From positions 2,378,001-2,442,000 of the forward strand of contig NZ_CP162130.1 in NCBI RefSeq assembly GCF_040833975.1: DNA of 64,000 bases. The letters run 5' to 3'. Positions 23,476 through 36,862 of the stretch are shown here, one piece after another. Source of the stretch: Leptospira sp. WS92.C1 (GTDB lineage: Bacteria > Spirochaetota > Leptospiria > Leptospirales > Leptospiraceae). A model generated the notes under the pieces. That model saw only the letters and a list, made by a program, of their open reading frames with translations, was not told the origin of the DNA and searched no databases. Every line of letters starts with the position of its first letter. Positions within the stretch are counted from its first letter, which is position 1. A program made the translations under genes and the position numbers.

Positions 23476-26313
23476 ATGTTAGAAACAAATCATCGTTATC
23501 TTCCCTTGGGAACATCGGGAGCTCTTGTCTTTATATCAACCTCTCAATTCGAAGGAAAGACAAACACATCCGTTCTTTTCGAAGAGATCAATAAAAAAGA
23601 AATTGGAACGATCTGTATTGTCACCTCGGATAATCGATTTGATAAAGAAATTTTGGAGTCTACGGATTCTTCCGTTTCGATCGTGTCCATTCTCATTCCT
23701 CCGGGTCCAGTAGCAACAAACGATTCCGTGTATGGGGCCTTTCTCAGAATCGAAAGATTTTTAAAAAGAGGAAATCTTTTATTTCTGATTCAACCGGATT
23801 GCGAAACCAGATTTCCTCTTTTTCTTTCCAAATTCTTGATCGCAAACGACCCCTATATTCCCGAAGCAGAATTAAAAGATAGAATTTCAAACTTCGGTTA
23901 TGTATATCCCGATTTCGATTCAACTATTTTTAGAAAATTTATTTCCCAAAAAAAAGAAAACCATTTCTCTCCCGAAATTTCCCAGGTGGAATTTTCGATT
24001 TCCTCTCAATTGATTCGGGAAGGTAGACGTCCTTCCAAAATCAAATATAAAATCGAATACGAGCCCGGCTTTGACAACCTGACAAAAATCAAAGCGGTTG
24101 CCTATACGGAAAAAGAAAACTCAAAATCCCATCTTTCCTTTCAATCTCATGAAATTCCCGCGATCGAAATCGATCATATGGAAGAAAGTCTTAAACCAAA
24201 GGAAATTGTAGTGCAAACCGCAGAAAGAGTCAGTATTTCGCCGGAATCCGCTCCGATCTCGGAACCGCCGCCGACTTCTCCCGCTACGGCGGAATCGAAT
24301 TCTACAGAAACAAGGAAAGACACAACGACTTCGGTAGTTTCCCAAAACGCTCCTGTTGTTTTGGAAACGACAACGGCTGTTCCCGTTTCAAAACCTATCA
24401 AACAAAAAACCGTGACTCCAAAACAGTCTACAGAATCGGAAGCCATTCCGGTCGTGGATACGGACGCCACGATCAAAACAAAACTTCCTCTTCAGATCAA
24501 ACTTATGGCCGTCATTTCTCTTTTGATGACCATCACCGTTTCGACGATCATCTTTTTTGCATCTTCCGCGTTTCGTGGAGACTCCGAAATCCGAGTTCTG
24601 CAAAACAATTTAAATTTAGTGAATATTCTCGGATTGAAGATCAAAACGGATCTCAACGACATTCTTTCCAAAGGAAAACAAATCGCAAACGCACTCAATC
24701 AGGGAAATGCAGGAATCGGTTTTGCCGATATCTTTTTTCAAAACGACCCCGATTTTGTATATGCCGGTTTGTATCAGATCTCAAACAACCGACCTTCGGT
24801 AGTTCATGAATTTTACAACGAACCTTACTTAGGTGAGATCAAATCTTCCACGAAAGAAATTTCCGAACTAATTTCTTCCAGACCCAACCTGATTCAAAAA
24901 TCGATCCTAACGGGTGGTCGGATCGAAAACCTAAGTGCCGAGTTCAAGGAACCGATCTTTGTAATCGCGGTTCCCTCTTCTTCCGGTTCCGATCCTAAAA
25001 TTTTAGTTTTGATTCTAAGATTGGAAAAACTTCTGAGTGCTTTCCAAAAGCAGGACATCTCGGAGGTGTTTTTGGTCAATGGAGAAGGTGATCTTATAGC
25101 GCATTCCGATCCGAAACTGCTTCAATCCAATACCAACTTTATGAATCTTCCCATTGTGGAATCGATGGTAAACAGTTCCGAGAATACAAAACAAATCGAA
25201 TATAAAGACAAGGACGGAAAATCCTGGTTCGGTTCGTTTCAGAAATTGGGTTTCGGAGGAGCTGCGGTTGTTTCGATCGTTCCCGAAGATAAGGCTTTTG
25301 AAGCGGTGTATCGGATCCAAAGAACAAATATCCTGATTATGGGAATCGCTCTCTGTCTCGCACTAATCATCGTTTTCTTTTTTGCAAAAACGATCACAAA
25401 ACCAATTTTAAGCTTACTACAGGCAACCACGCAGGTCGCGAGAGGAAATTTTAAAATCGGAATCCGATCCAGTACAAAAGACGAAGTCGGTCTTCTCACC
25501 GACTACTTTGTAGACATGGGTCGGGGTTTAGAAGAAAGAGAAAAGGTTAAGGACGCCCTCGGACGGTTTGTAAATAAAGAAATCGCAGAAATGGTTCTAA
25601 AACAGGAACTCACTCTGGGTGGAGAAAGAAAGATGTGCGCGATCTTTTTCTCTGATATCCGCAGCTTTACTTCTATTTCCGAAAAACTTCAACCGGAAGA
25701 AGTCGTCGAATTCTTAAACGAATATATGACCGAGATGGTTCATTGTGTGAACCACACACATGGAATCGTAGATAAGTTTATCGGAGACGCGATCATGGCG
25801 ACCTGGGGAGCTTTAAAAACTTCCGATCAAGACGCGGAAAATGCCGTCACCGGAGCCTTGATGATGCGAGAAGCATTGATCCGATTCAACCAAGGAAGAG
25901 GCGGCGATAAAAAACCGATCATCAAAATCGGATGTGGAATCAACTACGGGCCCGTAATTGCGGGACAGATCGGATCCGAACAAAGACTGGAGTATACAGT
26001 GATCGGAGACGCGGTCAATCTCGCATCCAGGGTGGAAGCACTCAACAAACCCTTTGGAACCGATATTTTGATCACTCAGGATTTACTGGATCACGTCCCG
26101 AATCTTTTTAACGTTGAAAAAATGCAATCCATCAAAGTAAAAGGAAAGGAAGACGCGCAGATCATCTATGCGGTTTTGGGAAGAAAAGACGACCCAAACT
26201 GTCCGAAAACCATAGAGGAGCTGAGAACCAGAATCGGAATCGTATGGGAATCTCCGAAAAAGGGAAATGATTCCGAACCGGGGGAAGAAGTTAAGTATGA
26301 AATACTTGACTGA
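23476..26313 (+). CDS. Membrane class III adenylate cyclase with long N-terminal extension
   Basis: A 945-residue protein. Residues 1-240 form a soluble region of unrecognised fold. A Pro/Thr/Ser-rich linker (about 250-330) follows, then a first membrane helix (about 340-362), a periplasmic sensor of some 255 residues (Cache-like in layout), a second helix (about 618-640), a HAMP domain, and a cyclase catalytic domain from about 719. Metal-binding D727 (FSDIRSFT) and D771 (FIGDAIM), the adenine-site Lys767, and N848 and R852 (VNLASRVE) are all present, so it should make cAMP. It overlaps the FecR gene by 17 bases. A cyclic-nucleotide-binding protein is encoded about 10 kb further on. Confidence 0.9.
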   Translation: MLETNHRYLPLGTSGALVFISTSQFEGKTNTSVLFEEINKKEIGTICIVTSDNRFDKEILESTDSSVSIVSILIPPGPVATNDSVYGAFLRIERFLKRGNLLFLIQPDCETRFPLFLSKFLIANDPYIPEAELKDRISNFGYVYPDFDSTIFRKFISQKKENHFSPEISQVEFSISSQLIREGRRPSKIKYKIEYEPGFDNLTKIKAVAYTEKENSKSHLSFQSHEIPAIEIDHMEESLKPKEIVVQTAERVSISPESAPISEPPPTSPATAESNSTETRKDTTTSVVSQNAPVVLETTTAVPVSKPIKQKTVTPKQSTESEAIPVVDTDATIKTKLPLQIKLMAVISLLMTITVSTIIFFASSAFRGDSEIRVLQNNLNLVNILGLKIKTDLNDILSKGKQIANALNQGNAGIGFADIFFQNDPDFVYAGLYQISNNRPSVVHEFYNEPYLGEIKSSTKEISELISSRPNLIQKSILTGGRIENLSAEFKEPIFVIAVPSSSGSDPKILVLILRLEKLLSAFQKQDISEVFLVNGEGDLIAHSDPKLLQSNTNFMNLPIVESMVNSSENTKQIEYKDKDGKSWFGSFQKLGFGGAAVVSIVPEDKAFEAVYRIQRTNILIMGIALCLALIIVFFFAKTITKPILSLLQATTQVARGNFKIGIRSSTKDEVGLLTDYFVDMGRGLEEREKVKDALGRFVNKEIAEMVLKQELTLGGERKMCAIFFSDIRSFTSISEKLQPEEVVEFLNEYMTEMVHCVNHTHGIVDKFIGDAIMATWGALKTSDQDAENAVTGALMMREALIRFNQGRGGDKKPIIKIGCGINYGPVIAGQIGSEQRLEYTVIGDAVNLASRVEALNKPFGTDILITQDLLDHVPNLFNVEKMQSIKVKGKEDAQIIYAVLGRKDDPNCPKTIEELRTRIGIVWESPKKGNDSEPGEEVKYEILD

Positions 26314-28420
26314 AGGAAAATACGTAGTCAGCTTTCTAACCGGACTCATCCTCCTATTCAGTGCATTACTGTATTTTCATATGTTTTCCGGTAGAAAAAC
26401 CGGAACTAATCCGCAAATCGGCGAACTGAGATTTAAAAACAAAAAAGCCCAAAGAAAATTCGATTCGGAAGTGATGTGGGAAGATATGGAAACATCGATG
26501 CCGGTCATGAACCGCGACACTGTTCGTACGGACGACGGAGCCGAAGCGGTTTTAGTTCTCAACGATGGAACCGAAATCAAACTAGATCAAAAGAGTATGA
26601 TCTTTCTTGATTTTTCGGATAAGAATTTATCCATAGACTTCGCATACGGATCCGTATCCGCAAACAAAGAAAGCGGAAGCACCGAATTAAAAATCAAAAG
26701 CGGCGGAGAAACCGTCGCGGTCAACCAGGGAGATCTAAAACTTTCCAGATCGTCTGAAGGCCAGGCCTTAAACTTGGAGGTCTCCAAAGGAAACGCAAAA
26801 GTCACTTCCGGAAATCAGGAATCGAATCTGTCCGATAATCAGGCGTTGGAATTAAAAAACGGAAAATCGGAAATTAGATCTCTTTCGATCTCGCTCAATT
26901 CTCCTGTAGAAAGAAAATTTTTTCAATCCGACACGAACTCGTATCCGGTATCATTTAGTTGGAACAAGGTCGAGGCGGTAAAGGATTATACATTAGAAAT
27001 TTCGAATGATCCCGGCTTTTCCAAAAAGGTGATTCGATCCAAATCAAATGCGATCTTTTTTAAAAAATCCCTGGAAAAGGGAACTTTTTTTTGGAGAATT
27101 ACGGCAGTCAATCCCGGCAGCGGAAAATCCGAATACAGCGAAACCCGTTCTTTTACGATCCTGAGCAGCCTTAAACCTTCCATCTTTTCTCCGGTAAAGT
27201 CCGAAGAATTTAAATTTACATCCAGCATTCCAAACGTATCGTTTCAATGGTCTGCGATCGATTTTGCAAAAGGATACACAATCGAAATCGCAAAAGATTC
27301 GTCGTTTGCAAACACGATCGTCAATCAGGAAATTCAGGGAACATTGTATCGATGGGATAAAACCAAAGAAGGAACTTATTTTGCGAGAGTGACTCCTAAA
27401 TTCTCCATTCCTGATTTGAAAGCATCCTCTTCCGATGCGATTTCTTTTTCGGTCCGAAGGATGGAAAAACCGGAGCCCCCGATTCTCAAACGACCTTCCG
27501 ATCAGGAAGAGATATCTCTTCGAAAATTCTCCAAAGAAGGAAGTCTGTTTGTTTGGTCTTCTTCTCCCGAATTTACGGAATATACTCTCGAAATCGCGAA
27601 CGATCCGGATTTTAAAAATCCGGTTTTTGCTAAAAAATCGAATTCATCCTCTCTTGTTTCTTCTCCGATCACGCAAGCCGGAGCCTATTTTTGGAGAGTG
27701 AAGGCAAATGCAAAAGACGGTGAAATGTTTTTATCCCCTTCGAGACGATTTAAGATCCTATCGATGGAGAATCTGGATCTTCTCTTTCCTGTAAATCATC
27801 AGGAAATGGGTCATCCATCCAATCAAAAATTGACGTTTCGCTGGCAAAGACCGGAACCGGCAGGCGTATATAGATTGGAGGTTTCCAAAAATCCGGAATT
27901 TTCAGGAAGTGTAGTCCGCGAAAACTTTCGGTCTTCTTTTGGAACGGTCGTTTTGCCTTCCCCTGGAGAATACTTCTGGAAGGTCTCTCTTCTTGGTAAT
28001 GGCGGTGAGAATTTGATCGTAAGTAACACACAATCGTTTAAAACATCCGATAGCGCCCCTTTTTTGAGTCAGATCAGTCCGTCCACGGAAGAAACGATCG
28101 ATATTTCCAATCGGGATAGCATAGAATTCAGATGGGAATCAGAAGGAGATCTGGAATCCACGTTGATCGAAATTTTAGAACTCAAATCCAAAGGAAACAA
28201 ATCGATCTGGAAAAAAGAAATCAAATCGGATTCCGTTTCGTTTAAGGATTTTTCGATTTTGGAAGAAACCAAATATCAATGGAGGATTTTGGCAAAATAC
28301 AAAGATAAAAACGGCACTTTAAAATTTACGATTCCTGTCTCAAGAAACTTTGAAATTAAGTTGAGCAAGACAATCCGGCCTCCGGAAGTTCTTTCACCAA
28401 AGGAGATCTATGTCGAATAG
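26297..28420 (+). CDS. FecR-domain protein with repeated fibronectin-like modules
   Basis: A 707-residue single-pass membrane protein. One hydrophobic helix lies near residues 10-30, followed by a FecR domain (about 60-165, with [24 protein letters not shown]). At least four to five repeats of about 95 residues follow, each with a pattern of F.W....YTLEIA.D..F ... G.YFWRV..., as in fibronectin type III-like folds. The protein is predicted to face the periplasm and may bind peptidoglycan, protein or polysaccharide. The chosen ATG at 26297 lies inside the end of the cyclase gene; an earlier ATG gives an odd N-terminus and is not used. It overlaps the next gene by 11 bases, so the three genes are tightly coupled. 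Confidence 0.85.
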   Translation: MKYLTEGKYVVSFLTGLILLFSALLYFHMFSGRKTGTNPQIGELRFKNKKAQRKFDSEVMWEDMETSMPVMNRDTVRTDDGAEAVLVLNDGTEIKLDQKSMIFLDFSDKNLSIDFAYGSVSANKESGSTELKIKSGGETVAVNQGDLKLSRSSEGQALNLEVSKGNAKVTSGNQESNLSDNQALELKNGKSEIRSLSISLNSPVERKFFQSDTNSYPVSFSWNKVEAVKDYTLEISNDPGFSKKVIRSKSNAIFFKKSLEKGTFFWRITAVNPGSGKSEYSETRSFTILSSLKPSIFSPVKSEEFKFTSSIPNVSFQWSAIDFAKGYTIEIAKDSSFANTIVNQEIQGTLYRWDKTKEGTYFARVTPKFSIPDLKASSSDAISFSVRRMEKPEPPILKRPSDQEEISLRKFSKEGSLFVWSSSPEFTEYTLEIANDPDFKNPVFAKKSNSSSLVSSPITQAGAYFWRVKANAKDGEMFLSPSRRFKILSMENLDLLFPVNHQEMGHPSNQKLTFRWQRPEPAGVYRLEVSKNPEFSGSVVRENFRSSFGTVVLPSPGEYFWKVSLLGNGGENLIVSNTQSFKTSDSAPFLSQISPSTEETIDISNRDSIEFRWESEGDLESTLIEILELKSKGNKSIWKKEIKSDSVSFKDFSILEETKYQWRILAKYKDKNGTLKFTIPVSRNFEIKLSKTIRPPEVLSPKEIYVE

Positions 28421-29555
28421 GATCGCAAAATACGTCATTCTGCTTTCTCTGATTTGTATTTCCTCTTTGTATGGAGAAGAAGAGAAACAATTTTTGGAAT
28501 GGAAATCCGTGCCTGAAGCCGGCGGATATATGGTCGAGATCAAGGATCAAACGGGACGGATTACAAGAGAAAAAACAAAATCCACTCGTTTTGAAGTCAA
28601 CATTCCTCCGGGTGTTTACGAACATAGGATCGGGGTTCTCAATAAATTTGGGAGAGTTTCCGTTTTTACCGATTGGATCGCATTCGAAGTGATCCTTTCC
28701 AGGGCCCCGATGATCGAGCAAAATTCGAACGTAAAAATTCTCCGTGAAAAATTGAGTCAGTATCTTGTCATCAAAGGGGATAATTTTACAGAAGCGATGA
28801 ACGTAACTCTGCTTCTCCCTTCAGGTGAAACGGTAAAACCAGAATTTGAATTTATCAATCCGAGAGAAATTAAGATTAAGACCGAAAACTTATCGCTCAA
28901 AAGCGGAAGTTATACTCTTTCTTTGGAAAATCCTCGAAACAAAAAAACCGCCAGAAAAGGATTTTTGATCATCGCAGAAACGGAACAACAGCTCGCCGAG
29001 ATCTCCAGACAAAGCGATCTGGAAAATCAGGTTTCTTCCGACACAACAATCCAGTGGGAACCTGCTCTTAAATCCGCAATCCTACCCGGCTGGGGACAAT
29101 CTAATCAGGAGAAAAAGTTCAGAAGCTGGATTTTTCCGATTCTCATGGCAGGGGCAATCGCTTATTCCGCTCAACAATATTCGGAATACAATACAAGTTT
29201 AGGAGCGTTGGATCAAAGTCGAATGATCAACCGGTCTTTTTTGTTTTTAGATAATCCCGTATTTCTTCCTTTTGCAATTTACAACTATACTCAAGTTCAA
29301 TCTAACTATGGCGAGTCGATTTCCGAGTACAATCAGTTCCAGGTTTCTCTCGGAATCGTCGCGCTACTCTATTTGCTCAATGTATCAGATGCGGCATTTA
29401 TAAACTCTTCCTTTGTAAAAACAAATGTTTCCGAGTTGGATCGAAAGGTGATTCCGTATTTTAAAACGGGAACGGCCGAACCGAGAACAGGAATGTCCTC
29501 TCAAAATATTTTTTTTCCAACATCTATAGAAATTGGTATGAAATTTTTCTTCTAA
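28410..29555 (+). CDS. Exported IPT-like domain protein with C-terminal membrane region
   Basis: A 381-residue protein with a signal peptide (about 1-22, ending SLYG). The first module (28-95, [18 protein letters not shown]) resembles the repeats of the upstream FecR protein. An IPT/TIG-like module (about 105-195, [23 protein letters not shown]) comes next. The C-terminal part (about 225-330) carries two hydrophobic stretches and the phrase ILPGWGQ, which is typical of DUF5683-type membrane domains. No enzyme motif is seen. Being the last gene of a cyclase/FecR operon, it is probably a structural or sensory partner at the envelope. Confidence 0.75.
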   Translation: MSNRIAKYVILLSLICISSLYGEEEKQFLEWKSVPEAGGYMVEIKDQTGRITREKTKSTRFEVNIPPGVYEHRIGVLNKFGRVSVFTDWIAFEVILSRAPMIEQNSNVKILREKLSQYLVIKGDNFTEAMNVTLLLPSGETVKPEFEFINPREIKIKTENLSLKSGSYTLSLENPRNKKTARKGFLIIAETEQQLAEISRQSDLENQVSSDTTIQWEPALKSAILPGWGQSNQEKKFRSWIFPILMAGAIAYSAQQYSEYNTSLGALDQSRMINRSFLFLDNPVFLPFAIYNYTQVQSNYGESISEYNQFQVSLGIVALLYLLNVSDAAFINSSFVKTNVSELDRKVIPYFKTGTAEPRTGMSSQNIFFPTSIEIGMKFFF

Positions 29556-29562
29556 TCGATCG

Positions 29563-29592
29563 AATCCGTCCTGGGATCATCGGATTTTTTTT
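29563..29592 (+). terminator. Rho-independent terminator of the cyclase/FecR operon
   Basis: AATCCG (29563-29568) pairs with CGGATT (29581-29586) and is followed by T-rich sequence. It begins eight bases after the stop codon. Confidence 0.7.
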
Positions 29593-29756
29593 CTTTTACT
29601 TTGAGGTGATTTCGACAAAAAGATTTCCGCTTTTCTTACTATCTATCAGAATGATTTTAATTTCCCCGTCATACAAGAATTCCAAGCGCGAGCATTGATT
29701 CCCATTCGAATTATTCGATGGCCTACGAATTCAACGGAACGTGTAATCATACTCCG

Positions 29757-29768
29757 TTAGACCTCGTT
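29757..29768 (-). repeat. 12-base motif shared with 56976-56987
   Basis: TTAGACCTCGTT here is identical to the reverse complement of AACGAGGTCTAA at 56976-56987. The copy at 56976 is next to GGAGTTCCTAC, a phrase that recurs at 57192. It may be a fragment of a scattered intergenic repeat. Confidence 0.35.
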
Positions 29769-29777
29769 CGAATCGTG

Positions 29778-31661
<1,884 letters not shown>

Positions 31662-31708
31662 AGGGACAGTTGCAGAGTCCGGGTTCAGGCGGGAGAGGAC
31701 AAGTGTTT

Positions 31709-33127
31709 TTAAGCGGTGAACTGAACTTGAAACCGAGTGCCCTTGCCGTCTTCGGAAGGTGAAAATCCGGGCTTTCCCCTCAGTTGTTTGGAAAGAATTG
31801 CGACCAATTTTAAACCGAGGGTTTCACATTTTGAAAAATCGAAATTTTCGGGCATTCCCACACCATTATCGATTACTTCTAAAACGAATTCCCGCATCTC
31901 CGCTCTCAGTTTTACGCAAATCGTTCCTTGGACCTCGTTTGGAAACGCGTATTTTAAGGAATTGGTCACGAGCTCGTTTACGATCAATCCGAGCGGGATC
32001 GCAGTTTCGATGGAAACAAAATTCGGCTTTGAGGAAACTCTAAATTCGATCTTTTTTTCTTTTCCGAAAGAATGCAAAAGACTGATCAGTAAGGTATTCA
32101 GATAATCATAAAAATCAATTTTTGTAATATTCTCCGATTGATAGAGTTCTTTATGAATCAGAGCCATGGATTGAATTCGGCGCTCGCATTCGCGCAGGAT
32201 CTGCGATATCCTCGCATTTTCGGAATGATCCGCCTGAAGACCCAAAAGACTCGCAACTACCTGGAGATTGTTTTTAACTCTGTGATGAATTTCTTTGAGC
32301 ATCACTTCTTTTTCTTCCAGGGTTTTTCTGAGTTTTTCCTCGCCCTGTTTTCTTTCGGTAATGTCCCGTATGATCTGGGTCGCTCCAATTAAGTTGTGAG
32401 AGGAATCCCGGATCGAGCTATAGCTGATTTCAAATACGGCGACGTCCTGAACAAAACCACGCATCGTACGTTCCGTAGTATATACTTCTCCGCGCAAGGC
32501 TCGGCTCCAATTTTCAATGACCACCGCTCTTTCGGAAGGATCCATAATCAGATCCGAGAGAATATTCCCCTCTTCGATTTTTTTACCGTAGAGTTTCCAG
32601 AAACTCAGTTCAAAAGAAGAATTGAATGCGATCACACGAAAATGAATATCGAGTGCACAAATGGAATCTTTGGTACCTTCGATCACACCCAACAATCGAT
32701 CCCGTGTAATTTGAAGTTTGGATCGGAGTCTTTCCAACTCCAGCTCGGCGCGCTTTCTCGAATTGATATCTCGGACGATCACCTGAACGTATTGTTTTCC
32801 CTGTTCAAAAAAAGCGGTCGCTAAAACTTCCACAAATAGAGTGGATCCGTCCTTACGGACAAATTCCTCTTCGAGGACCCCCACTCCGGATCCGTCCTGA
32901 TTCATTTTATGAATTCTGGCTTTTACGATGTTCTGAGATCTTTGATGAACAAATTCAAGGACGGGTTTACCGATCACTTCTTGTGAAGACTCGTAACCGA
33001 GCATCTTTACAAGAGCTTCGTTCGCTCTCAGAATCTTTCCTTCGGAATGGACGGCGAGCCCGTCTCTAGAAAGTTCAAAGAGCATTTGATATTGTTCTTC
33101 TGTGATCGGAATAGGGACTGGTTCCAT
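31709..33127 (-). CDS. Double-PAS HisKA_2 histidine kinase
   Basis: A 472-residue soluble kinase. Two PAS domains (about 12-130 and 140-262) come first, the first ending in the typical PAC phrase VQVIVRDINSRKRAELE. A HisKA_2 region with [20 protein letters not shown] follows, then an ATPase domain (NELVTNSLKYAFP, DNGVGMP, LGLKLV). The domain order and H-box class resemble the kinase at 19860-21290, so the two are probably paralogues. No response regulator gene is adjacent. It is probably the first gene of a unit with the ABC-F gene. Confidence 0.9.
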   Translation of the reverse strand: MEPVPIPITEEQYQMLFELSRDGLAVHSEGKILRANEALVKMLGYESSQEVIGKPVLEFVHQRSQNIVKARIHKMNQDGSGVGVLEEEFVRKDGSTLFVEVLATAFFEQGKQYVQVIVRDINSRKRAELELERLRSKLQITRDRLLGVIEGTKDSICALDIHFRVIAFNSSFELSFWKLYGKKIEEGNILSDLIMDPSERAVVIENWSRALRGEVYTTERTMRGFVQDVAVFEISYSSIRDSSHNLIGATQIIRDITERKQGEEKLRKTLEEKEVMLKEIHHRVKNNLQVVASLLGLQADHSENARISQILRECERRIQSMALIHKELYQSENITKIDFYDYLNTLLISLLHSFGKEKKIEFRVSSKPNFVSIETAIPLGLIVNELVTNSLKYAFPNEVQGTICVKLRAEMREFVLEVIDNGVGMPENFDFSKCETLGLKLVAILSKQLRGKPGFSPSEDGKGTRFQVQFTA

Positions 33128-33541
33128 GATTTATAAATCGATCTAACGGCATTCTAAAGGTCTTAGAACGGGAAGTCAATCAAACGGTCCGGGCTCAATT
33201 CTCGTTTTATCATATGAAATCGATTTGGGGGATAAAATCGAAATCCACATTCCATCCTTTTCAAATAAAAATTCGAATCTCGACTGTCCTTCGTATGTAT
33301 TTAAAACCGATCTGGATAGGATCTACATAAAAAAAACTTCAGAAATTTTATACTCGTTTTCAAAAGGAGAATTTGGATTCTATTTTTTTATTTCCGGTGC
33401 AAAATCGTGTTTGGAATGTGCCGTTTTATCCGTTGAAATAGAAGAAGAATACAAATCCGTTGTATTTTGGTTTTTATTTTGCTTGTTTGGTTGTCGGATC
33501 CGGGAATATTACTACTTCGATTAGCAATTTATAGTAAACAA
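33128..33541. other. 414-base divergent spacer without a recognised gene
   Basis: Separates the minus-strand kinase from the plus-strand hybrid kinase. The spacer is AT-rich. A 99-codon frame starting with TTG can be read here, but it has no ribosome-binding site and unconvincing composition, so it is not called. Promoters for both kinases should lie here; no clear boxes were identified. Confidence 0.6.
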
Positions 33542-36500
33542 ATGAATCCTTTACAACTCGATTCCAATTTTCTATTGATGAGTGCTGCCGGAAAGCTGAT
33601 AACCTGGCAATTCTCCGATGATTTCCGAGAGTTTTCCGATTATCTTGATCGGAAAACTCCTCCTTCACAATGGAATTGGACCCCGGCAAATGCGTGGATT
33701 GCTTTTGAAAACGAACTCAAATCTGAAAAAAAGAAAACGGCCGTAACAAGACTGAAATACATCGATACAAACGGGAAAACCTTGGACGTTCAAATTCGAG
33801 CACTCGCTTCTAAGAAGGACCACTTTCTATTTTTATTTGCTCCGCAAAAAACGGATCCGGAAACCCCGAGTCTTTTTTTACAAGACGAAAAGCTAAGATC
33901 TGTTATCTTTCAAAATTCCGCGAATGCGATCCTACTTCTAAACCCTGAAGACGATACGATCCTCGAAAACAATCAAACCGCGCTCCAGTATTTCGAAATA
34001 AAATCCTCCTCTGAATGGATCGGTAAAAATTTTTTTTCCTTGTTAAATAACAATTTTCCGAACGCGGAATACGAAATGATCCGCAAAACGATTTTAAAAG
34101 GAGAAAGTTTTACAGGGGATGTGGAATTTTCTACCTTTCAGAACAAACACTTCTGGGGAAGCGTAGCATTTCGCATTTTATCCTCGGATCAAAATCGTGT
34201 AGTCTTGGTTCAGATCAAGAACATCACCGAAAAAATAAACGCCGAACGATCTCTATTGGAACAGTCGCAAAAAATCGCGGAACACGAAGCAAATCTAAAC
34301 GCAATCATCGAAAATTCGGAAGCGCTCATTTGGTCCGTAAACAAGAATTATGAAATACTCATATTTAATTCCAAATTCAAAAAAGTAATGAAGGAATCCT
34401 ATCAGTATGATATATTTCCCGGTTTTCAGATATTTCAAAACAATACAAATCCGGAGACCAATAAAAATTGGAAGGCATTTTACGATCGCGCCTTTAGCGG
34501 CGAAAGATTTAGCATCAACGGAACAAGACCGACCCGGCAAAACATCGTTGTTTTTACAGAAACCTCCTTTTATCCGATTCGAAACTCAGAAGGTGAAATA
34601 ACCGGAGTCAGCGCGGTTTCTCTGGATATTACCGATAAAAAATTAGCGGAGGAAAAATTCAGACTCCTATTCGAATATTCCAGCAATCCTCATATACTCT
34701 ATGACGAATCCGGGATTTTTGAATGTAATCCCGCGACTCTCACTATGTTGCGATGTTCCGATAAAAATTATATACTTGGAAAACATCCCTCGTTTTTTTC
34801 TTCCGAAACAAAACCAGACGGAACCATCGTAAGGGAAAGATCCGAAAAGGTAGAAACCATCGCTTTAAAACGGGGATCTCATACGTTTGAAAGATTTTAC
34901 AAACGTATGGACGGTGAGGAATTTCCTATCGAAATCACTCTTACTCCGCTGACGATTCATCATAAAACCGTGTTTCTCGCGGTCTGGCACGAAATTACAG
35001 AACGAAAAGTATATGAGGATTCCCTAAAGCGTGCAAAGGATACTGCGGAAGCGGCCTCCAAAGCAAAATCCGACTTTTTGGCTATGATGAGTCACGAGAT
35101 CCGAACTCCCCTCAACGGAGTGATAGGAACCGTCAGTCTTTTGGAAGCTACCTCCCTCAACCTAGAACAAAAAGAATACTTAGACATCATCAAAACGAGC
35201 GGACAAAATTTACTCATTCTGCTCAACGATATTCTGGATCTTTCCAGGATCGAATCCGGACATCTCAAGCTCGAAATGCAACCGGTATCTCCGGAGCGGC
35301 TGATCGGGGATGTGATCAATCTATTCAAAGCGATGGCGGAAGAAAAAGGGTTGGAGATAGAATCCAGAATCTCTTCCTTGGTTCCCAATTGGATCATTTC
35401 GGATCCCTTTCGATTGAGACAGATCATGATAAATCTCTTAGGAAATTCCGTCAAATTCACCGAAAAGGGAAAAATTATTCTCAGCGTGGAAGCGGAAAAA
35501 TTTCCGAACGATAAACTAAGACTCATCTTTCGGGTCCAAGACACAGGAATCGGAATTCCCGAAGAAAAATTGGAAATGCTGTTTAAGGCTTTCAACCAGT
35601 TGGATTCTTCGACAACCCGAAGATATGGAGGTTCCGGACTAGGATTGACCATCAGCAAAAAATTAGCCGCGCTGATGAAAGGGGAAATCATTGTCAAAAG
35701 TCAAGTAGGTAGAGGATCCGAATTCTCTCTTTCTATTCTCACCGAAAAATTGGATTATAAAATTCCCGCGGGAGTTCAGGAGTTACATTCTAAAAATTTG
35801 GCTAAGATCGCGGTCATATCGATCCATGATTCAGGTCTTAAGGAGCAGATTAAAAAATTCTGTGAGAGAAACGGGTTTCAGGTAAAAATCGTTCGAACCG
35901 CTCGGGAAGTGATCCGTGTCATCACCGAAGAGGAAAGAATCGGAATCTTTCTTACCGATCTCAATCTGCCGGATATGAATCTGCCAGAAATTTTGAACGA
36001 AATTAGAACCGCCAACTCTTCGCTAAAACTTACGGTCATTCTTTTTATGGAAAAGGAATTTAGAACGTCGTATTATCTTTTAACGGACGGACTTTTCAAT
36101 CGGCCAGGATTTAAGATATTTATGATGTTTAAACCTGTTCTTTTGGAGGAATTGAGCAAAAATTTTGAAAAGGCGTTTCCTACTCAAGTTTCCAAAGAGC
36201 AGACACTCGGAAACGAGAAAAAACTTTTATCCGAAAAGATTCCGCTAAAAATCCTTTTGGTCGAAGACAATGTGATCAACCAAAAGATCGCGATCCGTCT
36301 GCTTGGAAAATTGGGATATTCTGTTGATTCTGCAATGAACGGAGTGGAAGCTTTAGCAAGTCTTAAAAACCAATGGTATGATCTGATTTTTATGGATATT
36401 CAGATGCCGGAGATGGACGGATACGAGACAACACACCATATTCGAGAAAATTTTACCAATCCAAAGCCGATCATCGTAGCAATGACTGCGAACGCGATGG

Positions 36501-36607
36501 AAGGTGATAAGGAAAAATGTATCGAGGCTGGAATGGACGCCTATATTGCCAAACCGATCCAGATTACGGACATAGAATCCTCTATCATTCACCTGTTTCA
36601 ATCCTGA
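33542..36607 (+). CDS. Multi-PAS hybrid histidine kinase with two receiver domains
   Basis: A 1021-residue soluble protein. Several PAS domains occupy about residues 110-500, ending with a PAC phrase VWHEITERKVYE. The classical H box MMSHEIRTPLNG has His518, and the ATPase domain shows NLLGNSVKFT, DTGIGIP and YGGSGLGLTI. A first receiver-like domain (about 750-870) has a candidate Asp in FLTDLNLPD but looks degenerate. A second, intact receiver (about 895-1015) has the acceptor D952 in FMDIQMPEMDG and the lysine in AKPIQ. The ATG at 33542 is preferred over a longer frame with a hydrophobic tail. It is probably a phosphorelay hub. Confidence 0.92.
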   Translation: MNPLQLDSNFLLMSAAGKLITWQFSDDFREFSDYLDRKTPPSQWNWTPANAWIAFENELKSEKKKTAVTRLKYIDTNGKTLDVQIRALASKKDHFLFLFAPQKTDPETPSLFLQDEKLRSVIFQNSANAILLLNPEDDTILENNQTALQYFEIKSSSEWIGKNFFSLLNNNFPNAEYEMIRKTILKGESFTGDVEFSTFQNKHFWGSVAFRILSSDQNRVVLVQIKNITEKINAERSLLEQSQKIAEHEANLNAIIENSEALIWSVNKNYEILIFNSKFKKVMKESYQYDIFPGFQIFQNNTNPETNKNWKAFYDRAFSGERFSINGTRPTRQNIVVFTETSFYPIRNSEGEITGVSAVSLDITDKKLAEEKFRLLFEYSSNPHILYDESGIFECNPATLTMLRCSDKNYILGKHPSFFSSETKPDGTIVRERSEKVETIALKRGSHTFERFYKRMDGEEFPIEITLTPLTIHHKTVFLAVWHEITERKVYEDSLKRAKDTAEAASKAKSDFLAMMSHEIRTPLNGVIGTVSLLEATSLNLEQKEYLDIIKTSGQNLLILLNDILDLSRIESGHLKLEMQPVSPERLIGDVINLFKAMAEEKGLEIESRISSLVPNWIISDPFRLRQIMINLLGNSVKFTEKGKIILSVEAEKFPNDKLRLIFRVQDTGIGIPEEKLEMLFKAFNQLDSSTTRRYGGSGLGLTISKKLAALMKGEIIVKSQVGRGSEFSLSILTEKLDYKIPAGVQELHSKNLAKIAVISIHDSGLKEQIKKFCERNGFQVKIVRTAREVIRVITEEERIGIFLTDLNLPDMNLPEILNEIRTANSSLKLTVILFMEKEFRTSYYLLTDGLFNRPGFKIFMMFKPVLLEELSKNFEKAFPTQVSKEQTLGNEKKLLSEKIPLKILLVEDNVINQKIAIRLLGKLGYSVDSAMNGVEALASLKNQWYDLIFMDIQMPEMDGYETTHHIRENFTNPKPIIVAMTANAMEGDKEKCIEAGMDAYIAKPIQITDIESSIIHLFQS

Positions 36608-36862
36608 TTCGATTTACTTTTCTTTAAAAAGGTTTCATAAATTTCGGCCGTGGAACCGAGCGTTTCCGCTGCAAACTGTGACCGCAATCTTTTAGGATCA
36701 TTCGTTCTCGAATTTTAAACTCCTTTTTCCAGGACATCCGATGAACTGATAAGAATGATTCGATCCGTATTTCCTCAGAGAATTAAAGTTTTTGCACGAA
36801 CCAACTGAGTTTGTTTCTCCAAATCCGAAAACAATTCGAACCCGGTTTGACGAGAAAAAGAT

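Noticed and set aside
24174..24476. Minus-strand frame rich in Val, Thr and Gly opposite the cyclase gene
   Set aside because: It is the antisense of the Pro/Thr/Ser-rich linker of the cyclase; low-complexity shadow.
33225..33524. A 99-codon plus-strand frame before the hybrid kinase
   Set aside because: Starts with TTG, lacks a Shine-Dalgarno, and the composition looks like untranslated AT-rich spacer.
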